DNA from: Gemmatimonadota bacterium | Lineage (GTDB): Bacteria; Gemmatimonadota; Gemmatimonadetes; Gemmatimonadales; GWC2-71-9 | Direction: 5' to 3' | DNA length: 8,055 nt | Assembly (NCBI GenBank): GCA_029884275.1 | Contig: JAOUIC010000055.1 | Location: 1 to 8,055, forward strand | In this document: in pieces, positions 1 to 6,648 of the stretch | How positions within the stretch are numbered: the first letter of the stretch is position 1 | Layout: each line of letters begins with the position of its first letter | Notes under the pieces: model-generated | The model's database searches: none | Seen by the model: only the letters and a program-made list of their open reading frames with translations | What the model was told of the DNA's origin: nothing | Position numbers and translations under genes: made by a program

Positions 1-2
1 AG

Positions 3-410
3 GTCGAGGACATCGCCAAGCGGATCATCGACTACGGCTTCCACCCGCCGACTGTCTCCTTCCCCGTGCCCGGGACGCTGATGATCGAGCCGACCGAGAG
101 CGAGCCGAAGGAGGAGCTGGACCGGTTCATCAACGCCATGATCTCCATCCGCGGCGAGATCCGGGAGGTCGAGGAGGGGGCGGCCCCGCGGGACAACAAC
201 CTGCTGACCAATTCCCCGCACACGCTGGTGCAGGTCATCGGCGACAGCTGGGAGCGCCCCTACAGCCGCGAGCGTGCCGCGTTCCCCGCGGCGGGCCTCC
301 GGGAGCACAAGACCTGGCCGACGGTGGGCCGGATCGACGGGGCGTACGGCGACCGGAACCTGGTCTGCACCTGCCCGCCGATGGAGGAGTACGGGAGCAA
401 CAGGGATTGA
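3..410 (+). CDS. gcvPB: Glycine dehydrogenase (decarboxylating), C-terminal part (P-protein or its subunit 2), 5' truncated
   Basis: This is the last 135 residues of the pyridoxal-phosphate P-protein of the glycine cleavage system, which decarboxylates glycine and passes the aminomethyl group to the lipoyl arm of GcvH in the cytoplasm. The reading frame is open from base 3, so the start lies outside the window. Recognition rests on the family's C-terminal blocks: a GFHPPTVSFPVPGTLMIEPTE stretch early on, then PYSRERAAFP, then WPTVGRIDGAYGDRNLVCTCPP close to the end. The PLP-binding lysine lies upstream and cannot be checked. The gene may encode the separate subunit 2 (GcvPB) of the split enzyme or the end of a single-chain GcvP; the two look alike here. 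I favour GcvPB because the tail is short, but this is not proven. The stop overlaps the start of the next gene, which supplies the lipoyl precursor, so the neighbourhood fits the function. Confidence 0.93.
   Translation, partial: VEDIAKRIIDYGFHPPTVSFPVPGTLMIEPTESEPKEELDRFINAMISIRGEIREVEEGAAPRDNNLLTNSPHTLVQVIGDSWERPYSRERAAFPAAGLREHKTWPTVGRIDGAYGDRNLVCTCPPMEEYGSNRD
393..397 (+). promoter_or_regulatory. Ribosome binding site deciding the TTG start of the lipM-like gene
   Basis: GGGAG lies inside the end of gcvP, 9 nt before TTG 407. It supports this unusual start over the in-frame ATG 60 nt further on, and fits translational coupling through the TTGA overlap. Confidence 0.5.
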
Positions 411-1174
411 GTGGAGCCCGCTGGTCGCTGCTCGATGACCCCACCCCCCGACCGGGGTGGTACCACATGGCCCTCGACCTCGCCCTCCTCGGCGAAGCGG
501 AGCGGCGGGGCGAGGGATTCGTGCGACTGTACCGGTGGCAGCCGTGGTGCCTGTCGTTCGGGCGCCACGAGCCCGCGCTCAGGCGCTACGACCGCGGGCT
601 CATCGAGCGGCGTGGGCTCGATGCCGTCCGGCGTCCGACCGGGGGGCGGGCAGTCTGGCATGCCCAGGAACTCACCTATGCCGTCGCCGCGCCGGTCGAG
701 CGCTTCGGGAGCCTGGCCGAGAGCTATCGCGCCATTCACCAGACCCTCGCGACCGCCATCACCAGCCTGGGCGCACCTGCCGCGATCGCGGGAGCCCGAC
801 CCACCCCCGCCGTGGGGGCCGGGGCGTGCTTCGCCAGCCCCGCCGGCGGGGAAGTCCTGACACGCGAGCGCAAGGTGGTCGGGAGCGCACAGCTCAGGCA
901 GGGAGGCGCGTTCCTGCAGCACGGCAGCCTGCTCCTCGATGGCGACCAGATGCTCGTCTCGGAGGTCACCCGGGGAGCGACACCCGTGTCAGGGGAGATC
1001 ACCCTCTCGCTGGCGGCGGGACGTCTCGTGTCGGATCGCGAGGCGGCGGAGGCCATCGCCGAGGCGGTGCTCGCCTGGGGGGATGCCTGGAGCCCCTTCG
1101 ACCTCGATCCACAGTCTCTGGTCCAGCGGCACGCCGCGAGGTTTCAGGACCCCGCCTGGACCTGGTCACGGTAG
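407..1174 (+). CDS. lipM: Octanoyltransferase, LipM-like (lipoate-protein ligase A family)
   Basis: A 255-residue single-domain member of the LplA/LipB/BPL fold. It probably moves octanoyl from acyl carrier protein to the lipoyl domain of GcvH, the first step of lipoate assembly. Visible family blocks are MALDLALL (21-28), RRPTGGRAVWH with ELTY (75-91), ACF with Cys141, RKVVGSAQLRQ (155-165) and LQHGSLLLD (170-178). Cys141 sits where LipM carries its acyl-accepting cysteine (Cys150 in Bacillus subtilis LipM), and Lys156 matches the conserved family lysine. The length fits LipM or LipL; ligases of the LplA type usually have an extra C-terminal domain. The start is set at TTG 407, which overlaps the gcvP stop as TTGA and has GGGAG at 393-397, 9 nt upstream. 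The later ATG at 467 would remove the first strand that precedes MALD in relatives. A true lipoate ligase or a LipL-type amidotransferase cannot be excluded. Confidence 0.85.
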   Translation: MSGARWSLLDDPTPRPGWYHMALDLALLGEAERRGEGFVRLYRWQPWCLSFGRHEPALRRYDRGLIERRGLDAVRRPTGGRAVWHAQELTYAVAAPVERFGSLAESYRAIHQTLATAITSLGAPAAIAGARPTPAVGAGACFASPAGGEVLTRERKVVGSAQLRQGGAFLQHGSLLLDGDQMLVSEVTRGATPVSGEITLSLAAGRLVSDREAAEAIAEAVLAWGDAWSPFDLDPQSLVQRHAARFQDPAWTWSR

Positions 1175-1195
1175 CGCTCGCTCACGCATCGGCAC

Positions 1196-1211
1196 TACAA
1201 TTGGACTGACG
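1196..1211 (+). promoter_or_regulatory. Candidate -10 element and very short leader before the ABC importer operon
   Basis: TACAAT at 1196-1201 is a good match to a sigma-70-type -10 hexamer and ends 10 nt before ATG 1212. Transcription starting at the usual distance would begin within about 5 nt of the ATG, giving a leaderless or nearly leaderless mRNA. No Shine-Dalgarno sequence is visible before the ATG, which fits this idea. No convincing -35 box is found 16-19 nt upstream (that region reads roughly GTAGCGCTC), so the call is weak. The operon could instead be read through from gcvP and lipM. Confidence 0.35.
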
Positions 1212-2846
1212 ATGCCCCGTCCATCGACCCTGCCGGTGGTATTCGCGCTGGCGTTCGCCGCGCCCGCCGCCCCTGCTGCCCAATCTCCGTCGGGCACGCT
1301 CGTCATCGCCGTCGCCCGCGAAGCCCAGAGTCCGGTGCCGACTCTCTGGCGCGGCGACCAGGCCAATCGCGAAATCTCCGACCTGTTGTTTCTCCGCCTG
1401 GCCAGCCTGGGCCCGGCGTTGGGCACCACCGATGACTCGTCGTTCGTGCCCCAGCTCGCCCACCGCTGGAAGCGCGTCGACGGGCGCACGCTGAGATTCG
1501 AGCTGGACCCGCGCGCCAGATGGCACGACGGAACGCCGGTCACTCCTCGCGACGTCGTCTTCGGATTTGACCGCGCGCGCGACCCGAAGCTGTCCCCGCA
1601 GGTCGCACTACTGCTCCAGCGCATCGAGTCGGTGACCGCCACTGGCAAGGACCGTGTCACGATCCGGTTCCGCGAGCGATATCCCGAGCAGATGTACGAC
1701 GCGACCTACCACGCACCGCCGCTGCCTGCGCACCTCCTCGCCGCGATGCCGCCCGACTCCGTGGCCGGTTCGGAGTTCGCCGCGCACCCGGTCGGCAACG
1801 GCCCGTACACCTTCGGGCGACGCGTCGCCGGACAGTCGCTCGAACTGCTTGCCAATCCCACGTTCTTCCTCGGCACGCCGGGCCCCGCCCGCGTGATCTT
1901 CCTGCTCGCGGGCGACGCCGAGACGCGCGCCAACCTCCTCCTCAGCGGCAAGGCCGACGCCGTCGACAACATCTACACGCTCCCGAACCCGGCCCGGCTG
2001 GAGCGGCATCCCGACTTCCAGTATCTCTCGGTTCCCACGCTCTCCGTCGGATACGCCAACCTCAACCACCGGGACCCGTCCGACCCCTCCCGGCTCCACC
2101 CGCTCTTCTCGCATCCCGACCTGCGACGCGCCCTGGTGCTGGCGCTCAACCGCGAGCAGATCGCCGGGTCCGCGTACGGGCCCGCGACCCGGGTTCCCTC
2201 CGCGCCAGTCTCCGTCGTGCTGGAGCGCGCGGTCAAGGCGCCTCCACCACTTCCCTTCGACACCGCCGAGGCACGGCGCCTGCTCGCCCGCACCGGCTGG
2301 CGGGACACCGACGGCGACGGCACCATCGACCGGGGGGGGCGACCCCTCACCTTCTCCCTGATGGTGCCAGCCCCCGTGGCCGCCCGGCGGCTGATGGCGT
2401 CCCAGATGCAGGAGGCGTGGCGCCGGCTCGGCATCGCGGTCGAACTCGAGGTCGTCGAGCCCGGTCTCTACCACCAGCGCCGGGCCGAGGGCCGGTATGA
2501 CGCCGAGATGGCCGGCGCCACACAGGATCCGACCCCTTCAGGTCTGAGCCAGAGCTGGAGTTGCGGCGCGATTGGAGCCGGGAACGTGGCCCGCTACTGC
2601 AACCCCAGGTTCGATTCGCTCCTCGCGCGCGCCGGCAGGAGCCCCAGCGACGCCCCCGCGCTCTGGCGGCGGGCGGTGGCGGTGCTGGCGGAGGATGTCC
2701 CGGCGATCTTCCTCGCGGCGCAGGTGTTCGTGGTCCCGGTCCACCGGCGCTTCGTCGGCGTCGTGGTCCGCCCGGACTCGCCCTGGGCCGATGTCTGGCG
2801 CTGGCGACTGGCGCCAGGTGCGGCACTTCCCCGGGACCGGCCGTGA
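1212..2846 (+). CDS. Peptide/nickel-type ABC transporter substrate-binding protein (SBP family 5)
   Basis: A 544-residue extracytoplasmic binding protein that captures the substrate and delivers it to the permease pair encoded next. Residues 1-23 form a signal peptide: Arg3, a hydrophobic stretch LPVVFALAFA, and an APA cleavage motif at 20-22. No lipobox cysteine is present, so it is predicted to be soluble in the periplasm. Family 5 features include the LRFELDPRARWHDGTPVTPRDVVFGF region (94-119), GNGPY (195-199), the DLRRALVLALNREQI block (303-317), GWRDTDGDGTID with an acidic Asp-rich loop (362-373), and NPRFDSLL (464-471). Cys451 and Cys463 are close enough to form a disulfide. The ATG at 1212 is chosen because it gives the signal peptide directly; the frame is open further upstream but only as a shadow of the lipM-like gene. 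The substrate cannot be told from sequence: di- or oligopeptides are most common, with nickel, heme, sugars and opines also known. The stop overlaps the next start as GTGA. Confidence 0.92.
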   Translation: MPRPSTLPVVFALAFAAPAAPAAQSPSGTLVIAVAREAQSPVPTLWRGDQANREISDLLFLRLASLGPALGTTDDSSFVPQLAHRWKRVDGRTLRFELDPRARWHDGTPVTPRDVVFGFDRARDPKLSPQVALLLQRIESVTATGKDRVTIRFRERYPEQMYDATYHAPPLPAHLLAAMPPDSVAGSEFAAHPVGNGPYTFGRRVAGQSLELLANPTFFLGTPGPARVIFLLAGDAETRANLLLSGKADAVDNIYTLPNPARLERHPDFQYLSVPTLSVGYANLNHRDPSDPSRLHPLFSHPDLRRALVLALNREQIAGSAYGPATRVPSAPVSVVLERAVKAPPPLPFDTAEARRLLARTGWRDTDGDGTIDRGGRPLTFSLMVPAPVAARRLMASQMQEAWRRLGIAVELEVVEPGLYHQRRAEGRYDAEMAGATQDPTPSGLSQSWSCGAIGAGNVARYCNPRFDSLLARAGRSPSDAPALWRRAVAVLAEDVPAIFLAAQVFVVPVHRRFVGVVVRPDSPWADVWRWRLAPGAALPRDRP

Positions 2847-3817
2847 ATCGCTGGCTCCTCCGGCGCGCGGCCTCCGCGATGGGCACCTTCCTGCTCGCGT
2901 GCACGCTGCTCTTCTTCCTCATGCGGCTCACCCCCGGCGACCCCCTGCTCCGGCTGTCCGAGGACCGTCCGATGTCGCCGGAAGCGCTGGCCAACCTGCG
3001 GGCGCACTACGGGCTGGACCAGCCGGTCACGACCCAGTTCGTGGCCTTCGTCGGCGGCGTCCTCCGCGGGGATCTCGGCGCATCCATCGAGCATGGCGGA
3101 CGGCCCGTCGTGAGCCTGCTCCGCGAGCGCCTCCCCGCCTCCCTGCTGCTGGGCGCGACCACCCTGCTCCTGAACTTCTCGCTGGGGATCGCGATCGGCG
3201 CGTGGCAGGCCCGGCACGCCGGGCGCCGGTCGGAGCGGTGGGTCGACCTGGCCGGCCTCGCCACCGCGTCGGCGCCGTCGTTCTGGGTCGCCATCGTCCT
3301 GGCATGGGCCTTCGGCACCGAACTTCGGTGGTTTCCCGTCGCCTTCATGTACGACCCGCTGCTGCCGGCCGACGCCAGTCCTCTGGCCCACGTCATCGAC
3401 TACCTGCGGCACCTCGTCCTCCCGGCCGCGACCCTTACGATCGTGACGGTCGGCGTGACCGCGCGGTATCAGCGGGCCACCATGCTCGAGGCGCTGGCCA
3501 TGGCTCCGGTCCGGGCGGCGCGCGCCAGGGGCCTCACCGAATCACGGGTCCGCTGGCGCCACGCCTGGCCCAACGCGCTCGGCCCGATGCTGGCGCTCTT
3601 CGGCCTCTGGCTACCCATCGTGGTCTCGGGATCGGTGTTCGTCGAGTCGGTCTTCGCCTGGCCCGGACTGGGCACCCTGGCCGCGGAGGCACTGGCAAGC
3701 CGCGACTATCCGGTGCTGATGGGAACGGCGATCCTCATCGCGGCGACGGTGGTCGCCGCCAGTTTCTTCGCGGACCTGGCGCACCGGTGGGTCGACCCGC
3801 GGCTCCGGACCACGTGA
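2843..3817 (+). CDS. ABC transporter permease, DppB/OppB type
   Basis: A 324-residue inner-membrane subunit that forms half of the transport channel. Typical DppB features appear in order: an N-terminal membrane segment (about 11-27) followed by the LTPGDP motif (29-34); the GLDQPVTTQFVAFVGGVLRGDLG periplasmic region (57-79); a membrane segment near 100-120; the cytoplasmic ATPase-contacting EAA loop around RAARARGLTESRVRWRHAWPNAL (224-246); and the VFAWPGLGTLAAEAL block with RDYPVLMG (270-294) before the last membrane segment. The length is normal for the family. The GTG start at 2843 overlaps the stop of the binding protein by 4 bp; only a weak GGGA at 2833-2836 precedes it, so translation is probably coupled to the upstream gene. 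It should pair with the next permease to make the heterodimer. Confidence 0.93.
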   Translation: MNRWLLRRAASAMGTFLLACTLLFFLMRLTPGDPLLRLSEDRPMSPEALANLRAHYGLDQPVTTQFVAFVGGVLRGDLGASIEHGGRPVVSLLRERLPASLLLGATTLLLNFSLGIAIGAWQARHAGRRSERWVDLAGLATASAPSFWVAIVLAWAFGTELRWFPVAFMYDPLLPADASPLAHVIDYLRHLVLPAATLTIVTVGVTARYQRATMLEALAMAPVRAARARGLTESRVRWRHAWPNALGPMLALFGLWLPIVVSGSVFVESVFAWPGLGTLAAEALASRDYPVLMGTAILIAATVVAASFFADLAHRWVDPRLRTT

Positions 3818-4656
3818 CCGACTCACTCGGGGTCCCCGGCGCCCTGCCGCGCGAGCCCTCCGGCCGGGCCGGCGTCCTCCTGCTCCTCGCCCTCGGCGCG
3901 GCGGTCCTCCTCCTGCCGCCCTTCCTCCCCGATCCGCGGGCCCAACCCGACCTCGTCGCCGGCGTGCTCCTCCCTCCCGGGTGGGACCACCCGCTCGGCA
4001 CCGACCACCTCAGCCGCGACGTCTTCGCCCGGCTGGTCTACGGCGGGAGGGTGTCGCTGGCGGTGTCCCTCGGTGCGGCGCTGCTCGCGGTGACTCTTGG
4101 AGCCGGGGTGGGGCTTGTCGCGGGCTATGCCGGCGGACGAACCGATGCGGTGCTGATGCGGGTGGTGGACGCGGCACTGGCCGTGCCGCGCCTCATCCTG
4201 CTGCTCCTCGTCGTCGCCCTGCTGGAACGGATCCCGCTCTGGGGGCTCATCCTGGCCATCGGCGCCACCGGCTGGCTCGGGACCAGCCGCCTGGTCCGCG
4301 CCGAGACCATGCGTCTGAGGACCATGGAGTTCGTGCGCGCGGCCTCTGCGCTCGGGGCCGGCCACCTCCGCATCCTGCTCCGCCACCTCGCGCCCAACGT
4401 CGCGGGTCCGCTGGTGGTCGCCACGACCCTCGCCGCCGGCGACGTCATGCTGCTCGAGGCCGGCCTCTCCTACCTCGGGCTCGGCGTGCAGGCGCCGACG
4501 CCGTCGTGGGGCAACATGATCTTCGACGCCAAGCCCTACCTGGTCACCGCGCCGTGGGTCGCCGTCGCGCCCGGCATCGCGATCCTGCTCGGGGTCTTCG
4601 CGGTGAACCTGGTCGGCGAATCGCTCGGCCAGCGGTTCGGGGGACATCACCGATGA
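3814..4656 (+). CDS. ABC transporter permease, DppC/OppC type
   Basis: A 280-residue inner-membrane subunit forming the second half of the channel. It has an N-terminal membrane segment (about 20-36), then the DppC hallmark HPLGTDHLSRDVFARLVYGG (59-78). Further membrane segments follow at about 83-105 and 125-152, with the EAA loop EFVRAASALGAGHLRILLRHLAPN at 172-195. The signature LSYLGLGVQAP plus TPSWGNM (218-235) precedes the final membrane segment (about 248-268). The cytoplasmic N-terminus is somewhat Pro/Arg-rich but of normal length. The GTG start at 3814 overlaps the preceding stop as GTGA, with no clear ribosome binding site, again suggesting coupled translation. Together with DppB it receives substrate from the binding protein and docks the two ATPases encoded downstream. 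Confidence 0.93.
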   Translation: MTDSLGVPGALPREPSGRAGVLLLLALGAAVLLLPPFLPDPRAQPDLVAGVLLPPGWDHPLGTDHLSRDVFARLVYGGRVSLAVSLGAALLAVTLGAGVGLVAGYAGGRTDAVLMRVVDAALAVPRLILLLLVVALLERIPLWGLILAIGATGWLGTSRLVRAETMRLRTMEFVRAASALGAGHLRILLRHLAPNVAGPLVVATTLAAGDVMLLEAGLSYLGLGVQAPTPSWGNMIFDAKPYLVTAPWVAVAPGIAILLGVFAVNLVGESLGQRFGGHHR

Positions 4657-5624
4657 CCCCCCTCCTCGAGGTTCGCGACCTCCGGGTCCGCATCACCCTG
4701 CCGGCGACCACGGTGACGCCGGTGGACGGGGTGAGCTTCTCCCTGAACCGCGGCGAGATGCTCGCGCTGGTCGGGGAATCGGGCGCCGGAAAGAGCCTCA
4801 CCTGCCTGGCACTGCTGCAGCTGCTGCCGGCCGCCGCCAGCCTCGCCGCCGGCTCTACCGCTCTGCTCGACGGGCAGGACATCCTCGCGCTCAAGGGAGA
4901 GGCGCTGCGAAAGATCCGCGGCAAGCGCATCGCCATCGTCTTCCAGGATGCGGGAGCCAGCCTCAACCCGGTGCTCACCGTGGGCGACCAGGTGCGGGAG
5001 ACGGTACAGGCCCACCTGCCGGTGACACGCGCGGAGGCCGAGGCCCGGGCAATCTCGCTGCTCGGCGAGATGGGACTCCCCGAGCCGGCCACCCAGTACG
5101 AGCGCTACCCGCATCAATTGAGCGGCGGCATGCGCCAGCGCGTCATGCTGGCGATCGCCCTCGCTGCCGAGCCGGAGCTCCTGATCGCCGACGAACCGAC
5201 CTCCGCCCTCGACGTCACCGTCCAGGCCCAGATCCTCGCGCTCATCGACCGCGAACGCCGCACCCGGGGCCTCGGCGTGCTGCTGGTGAGCCACGACCTC
5301 GGTGTCGTGGCCACCCGGGCCGACCGGGTGGCGGTCCTCTACGCCGGCCAGATCGTCGAGGAGGCGCCGACCAGGGAGCTGTTCGGAGCCCCTTCCCATC
5401 CCTACACCCGCGGGCTGCTCGCTGCGATCCCCCGGCTCCGGGGCCCCTTCGTCGCCACGAGTCCGATGCCGGGCTCGGTGCCGGACCCGGCGTCGTGGCC
5501 CTCGGGCTGCCGCTTCGGGCCGCGCTGCCCGGAACGGTTCGCCCGGTGCGACACCACGCCGGAGATCACGCGGCACGCGCCTGGCCACGCCGTGCGATGC
5601 TGGCTCTCGGAGCGGGCCCGGTGA
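4653..5624 (+). CDS. Oligopeptide/dipeptide ABC transporter ATPase, DppD/OppD type
   Basis: A 323-residue cytoplasmic ATPase that powers import. All nucleotide-binding motifs are intact: Walker A GESGAGKS (41-48), Q-loop Gln98 in VFQDAGASLNP, signature LSGGM (156-160), Walker B LLIADE (176-181) with Glu181, D-loop SALD, and switch His214 in SHDLGVVA. The extended C-terminal oligopeptide-ATPase domain begins near HPYTRGLLAAIP (249-260). Its cysteines Cys286, Cys292, Cys299 and Cys316 are spaced C-x5-C-x6-C-x16-C; this matches Dpp/Opp ATPases in which structures show a [4Fe-4S] cluster. The start ATG 4653 overlaps the permease stop as ATGA and is preceded by GGGGGA at 4639-4644. The signature ends in Met rather than Gln, which is common in DppD-type subunits. 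Confidence 0.95.
   Translation: MTPLLEVRDLRVRITLPATTVTPVDGVSFSLNRGEMLALVGESGAGKSLTCLALLQLLPAAASLAAGSTALLDGQDILALKGEALRKIRGKRIAIVFQDAGASLNPVLTVGDQVRETVQAHLPVTRAEAEARAISLLGEMGLPEPATQYERYPHQLSGGMRQRVMLAIALAAEPELLIADEPTSALDVTVQAQILALIDRERRTRGLGVLLVSHDLGVVATRADRVAVLYAGQIVEEAPTRELFGAPSHPYTRGLLAAIPRLRGPFVATSPMPGSVPDPASWPSGCRFGPRCPERFARCDTTPEITRHAPGHAVRCWLSERAR
5609..5612 (+). promoter_or_regulatory. Ribosome binding site favouring GTG 5621 over ATG 5597
   Basis: GGAG sits 8 nt before GTG 5621 and downstream of the competing ATG at 5597, so it supports the GTG as the start of the second ATPase. Confidence 0.45.
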
Positions 5625-6583
5625 GCGAGCCGCTGCTCGTCGTTCGGGGCCTCTCGGTCGAGTACCGGGAGCGGGAGCTCTTCGGCCACGGCCGGCGTGT
5701 CCCGGCGGTCGAGGACGTCTCGCTCGAGATCTGTCGCGGAGAAACACTCGCGCTGGTCGGCGAGTCCGGTTCGGGCAAGTCGTCGCTGGCGCAGGCCATC
5801 GTCCGTCTGGTGGACGTTTCCGCGGGCGAGATCCGCTTCGCCGGTGACGACGTCCTCGCCGCCCGGGGGGAGAGCCTGCGCCGGCTTCGTCGGGGCATGC
5901 AGCTGGTGTTCCAGGATTCCGCGACCGCGCTCAATCCCCGGATGCGGGTTGGTGACGCCGTCGCGGAGGGGCTCATCATCCACCAACTTGTCCCGCCGGC
6001 GGAGCGGGCTGGACGGGTCGCGCAGTTGCTGGAGGAGGTGGGACTGGATCAGAGCCTCGCCAGCCGCTACCCGCGCGACCTGTCCGGCGGGCAGCGGCAA
6101 CGGGTCGGCATCGCCCGAGCGCTGGCGGTGGACCCCGCCCTGCTGATCTGCGACGAGCCGGTGTCGGCGCTCGACGTCTCGATCCAGGCCCAGATCCTCG
6201 CCCTGCTCCGGGGACTGCAGCAGCGCCGGGGAATGGCCGGCCTCATCATCGCCCACGACCTCGCCGTGGTACGGCAAGTCGCGCAGCGAACCATGGTGAT
6301 GTACCTCGGGCGGGTGGTCGAGTCGGGCCCGACCGAGGCCATCCTCGCAAGCCCCCGCCACCCCTACACCCAGGCGCTGATCGCGTCCGCGCCGGACCCC
6401 GACCCGTCCCTTGGGGAGGTCACCCCGGCCTTGCGGAGCGATCTCTCCACCGCCCGACCCGAGGGAGGATGCCCCTTCGAGCCGCGCTGCACCCATCCGC
6501 GGCGCGATGCGCGGTGCCGCGCCGAGCGCCCCGCCCTGCGCGAGGAGGGAGGCGTCAGCTCCGCCTGCCACTACGGCCCGTGA
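5621..6583 (+). CDS. Oligopeptide/dipeptide ABC transporter ATPase, DppF/OppF type
   Basis: A 320-residue partner ATPase, paralogous to the one before it. Motifs are complete: Walker A GESGSGKS (47-54), Q-loop Gln98 in VFQDSATALNP, signature LSGGQ (154-158), Walker B LLICDE (174-179), D-loop SALD, and switch His212 in AHDLAVV. The YLGRVVE stretch and HPYTQALIASAP (247-258) are typical of the F subunit. A second four-cysteine motif, Cys284, Cys290, Cys299 and Cys316, has spacing C-x5-C-x8-C-x16-C, so this subunit may also bind an Fe-S cluster. The start is GTG 5621, which overlaps the previous stop as GTGA and has GGAG at 5609-5612, 8 nt upstream. An in-frame ATG at 5597 would add eight residues not expected before the conserved N-terminal strand. 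It is the last gene of the importer operon. Confidence 0.95.
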   Translation: MSEPLLVVRGLSVEYRERELFGHGRRVPAVEDVSLEICRGETLALVGESGSGKSSLAQAIVRLVDVSAGEIRFAGDDVLAARGESLRRLRRGMQLVFQDSATALNPRMRVGDAVAEGLIIHQLVPPAERAGRVAQLLEEVGLDQSLASRYPRDLSGGQRQRVGIARALAVDPALLICDEPVSALDVSIQAQILALLRGLQQRRGMAGLIIAHDLAVVRQVAQRTMVMYLGRVVESGPTEAILASPRHPYTQALIASAPDPDPSLGEVTPALRSDLSTARPEGGCPFEPRCTHPRRDARCRAERPALREEGGVSSACHYGP

Positions 6584-6611
6584 CCGCACCCCAGTTCCCA
6601 GCCTGACCTGG

Positions 6612-6648
6612 TTGCCCACGGCTCCGGCGCACCATACCTTGGCCCCGA
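6612..6648 (+). promoter_or_regulatory. Candidate leaderless promoter for the ridA-phzF pair
   Basis: TTGCCC (6612-6617) and TACCTT (6635-6640) are separated by exactly 17 nt, and the ATG of the RidA-family gene begins 7 nt after the second box. The adenine of the ATG at 6648 is therefore placed at the expected transcription start. The upstream region before the ATG is pyrimidine-rich with no Shine-Dalgarno sequence, as expected for a leaderless mRNA. The -35 box matches TTGACA at 4 of 6 positions; the -10 box keeps the key T, A and final T of TATAAT. The 64-nt gap 6584-6647 shows no clear terminator for the importer operon. Confidence 0.5.

Noticed and set aside
939..1211. Upstream extension of the binding-protein reading frame
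   Set aside because: It overlaps the conserved lipM-like gene in another frame, is Arg/Ser-rich, and would bury the signal peptide inside the protein; ATG 1212 gives a proper secretion signal.
3823..4650. Minus-strand open frame opposite the DppC-type permease
   Set aside because: The translation is dominated by Glu/Arg/Gly/Asp repeats typical of antisense reading of hydrophobic membrane-protein codons.
4647..5747. Long open frame on the minus strand (366 codons) opposite the first ATPase
   Set aside because: It mirrors a gene with complete ABC ATPase motifs; its translation is low-complexity Arg/Gly/Ala-rich with no family motif, as expected from GC-rich third positions.
5218..6215. Near-identical nucleotide stretch in the two ATPase genes (around 5222 and 6185)
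   Set aside because: It encodes the conserved D-loop region shared by paralogous ABC ATPases; this is not a mobile or regulatory repeat.
6584..6647. Terminator for the importer operon
   Set aside because: No stable stem followed by a T-run was found in this 64-nt gap.
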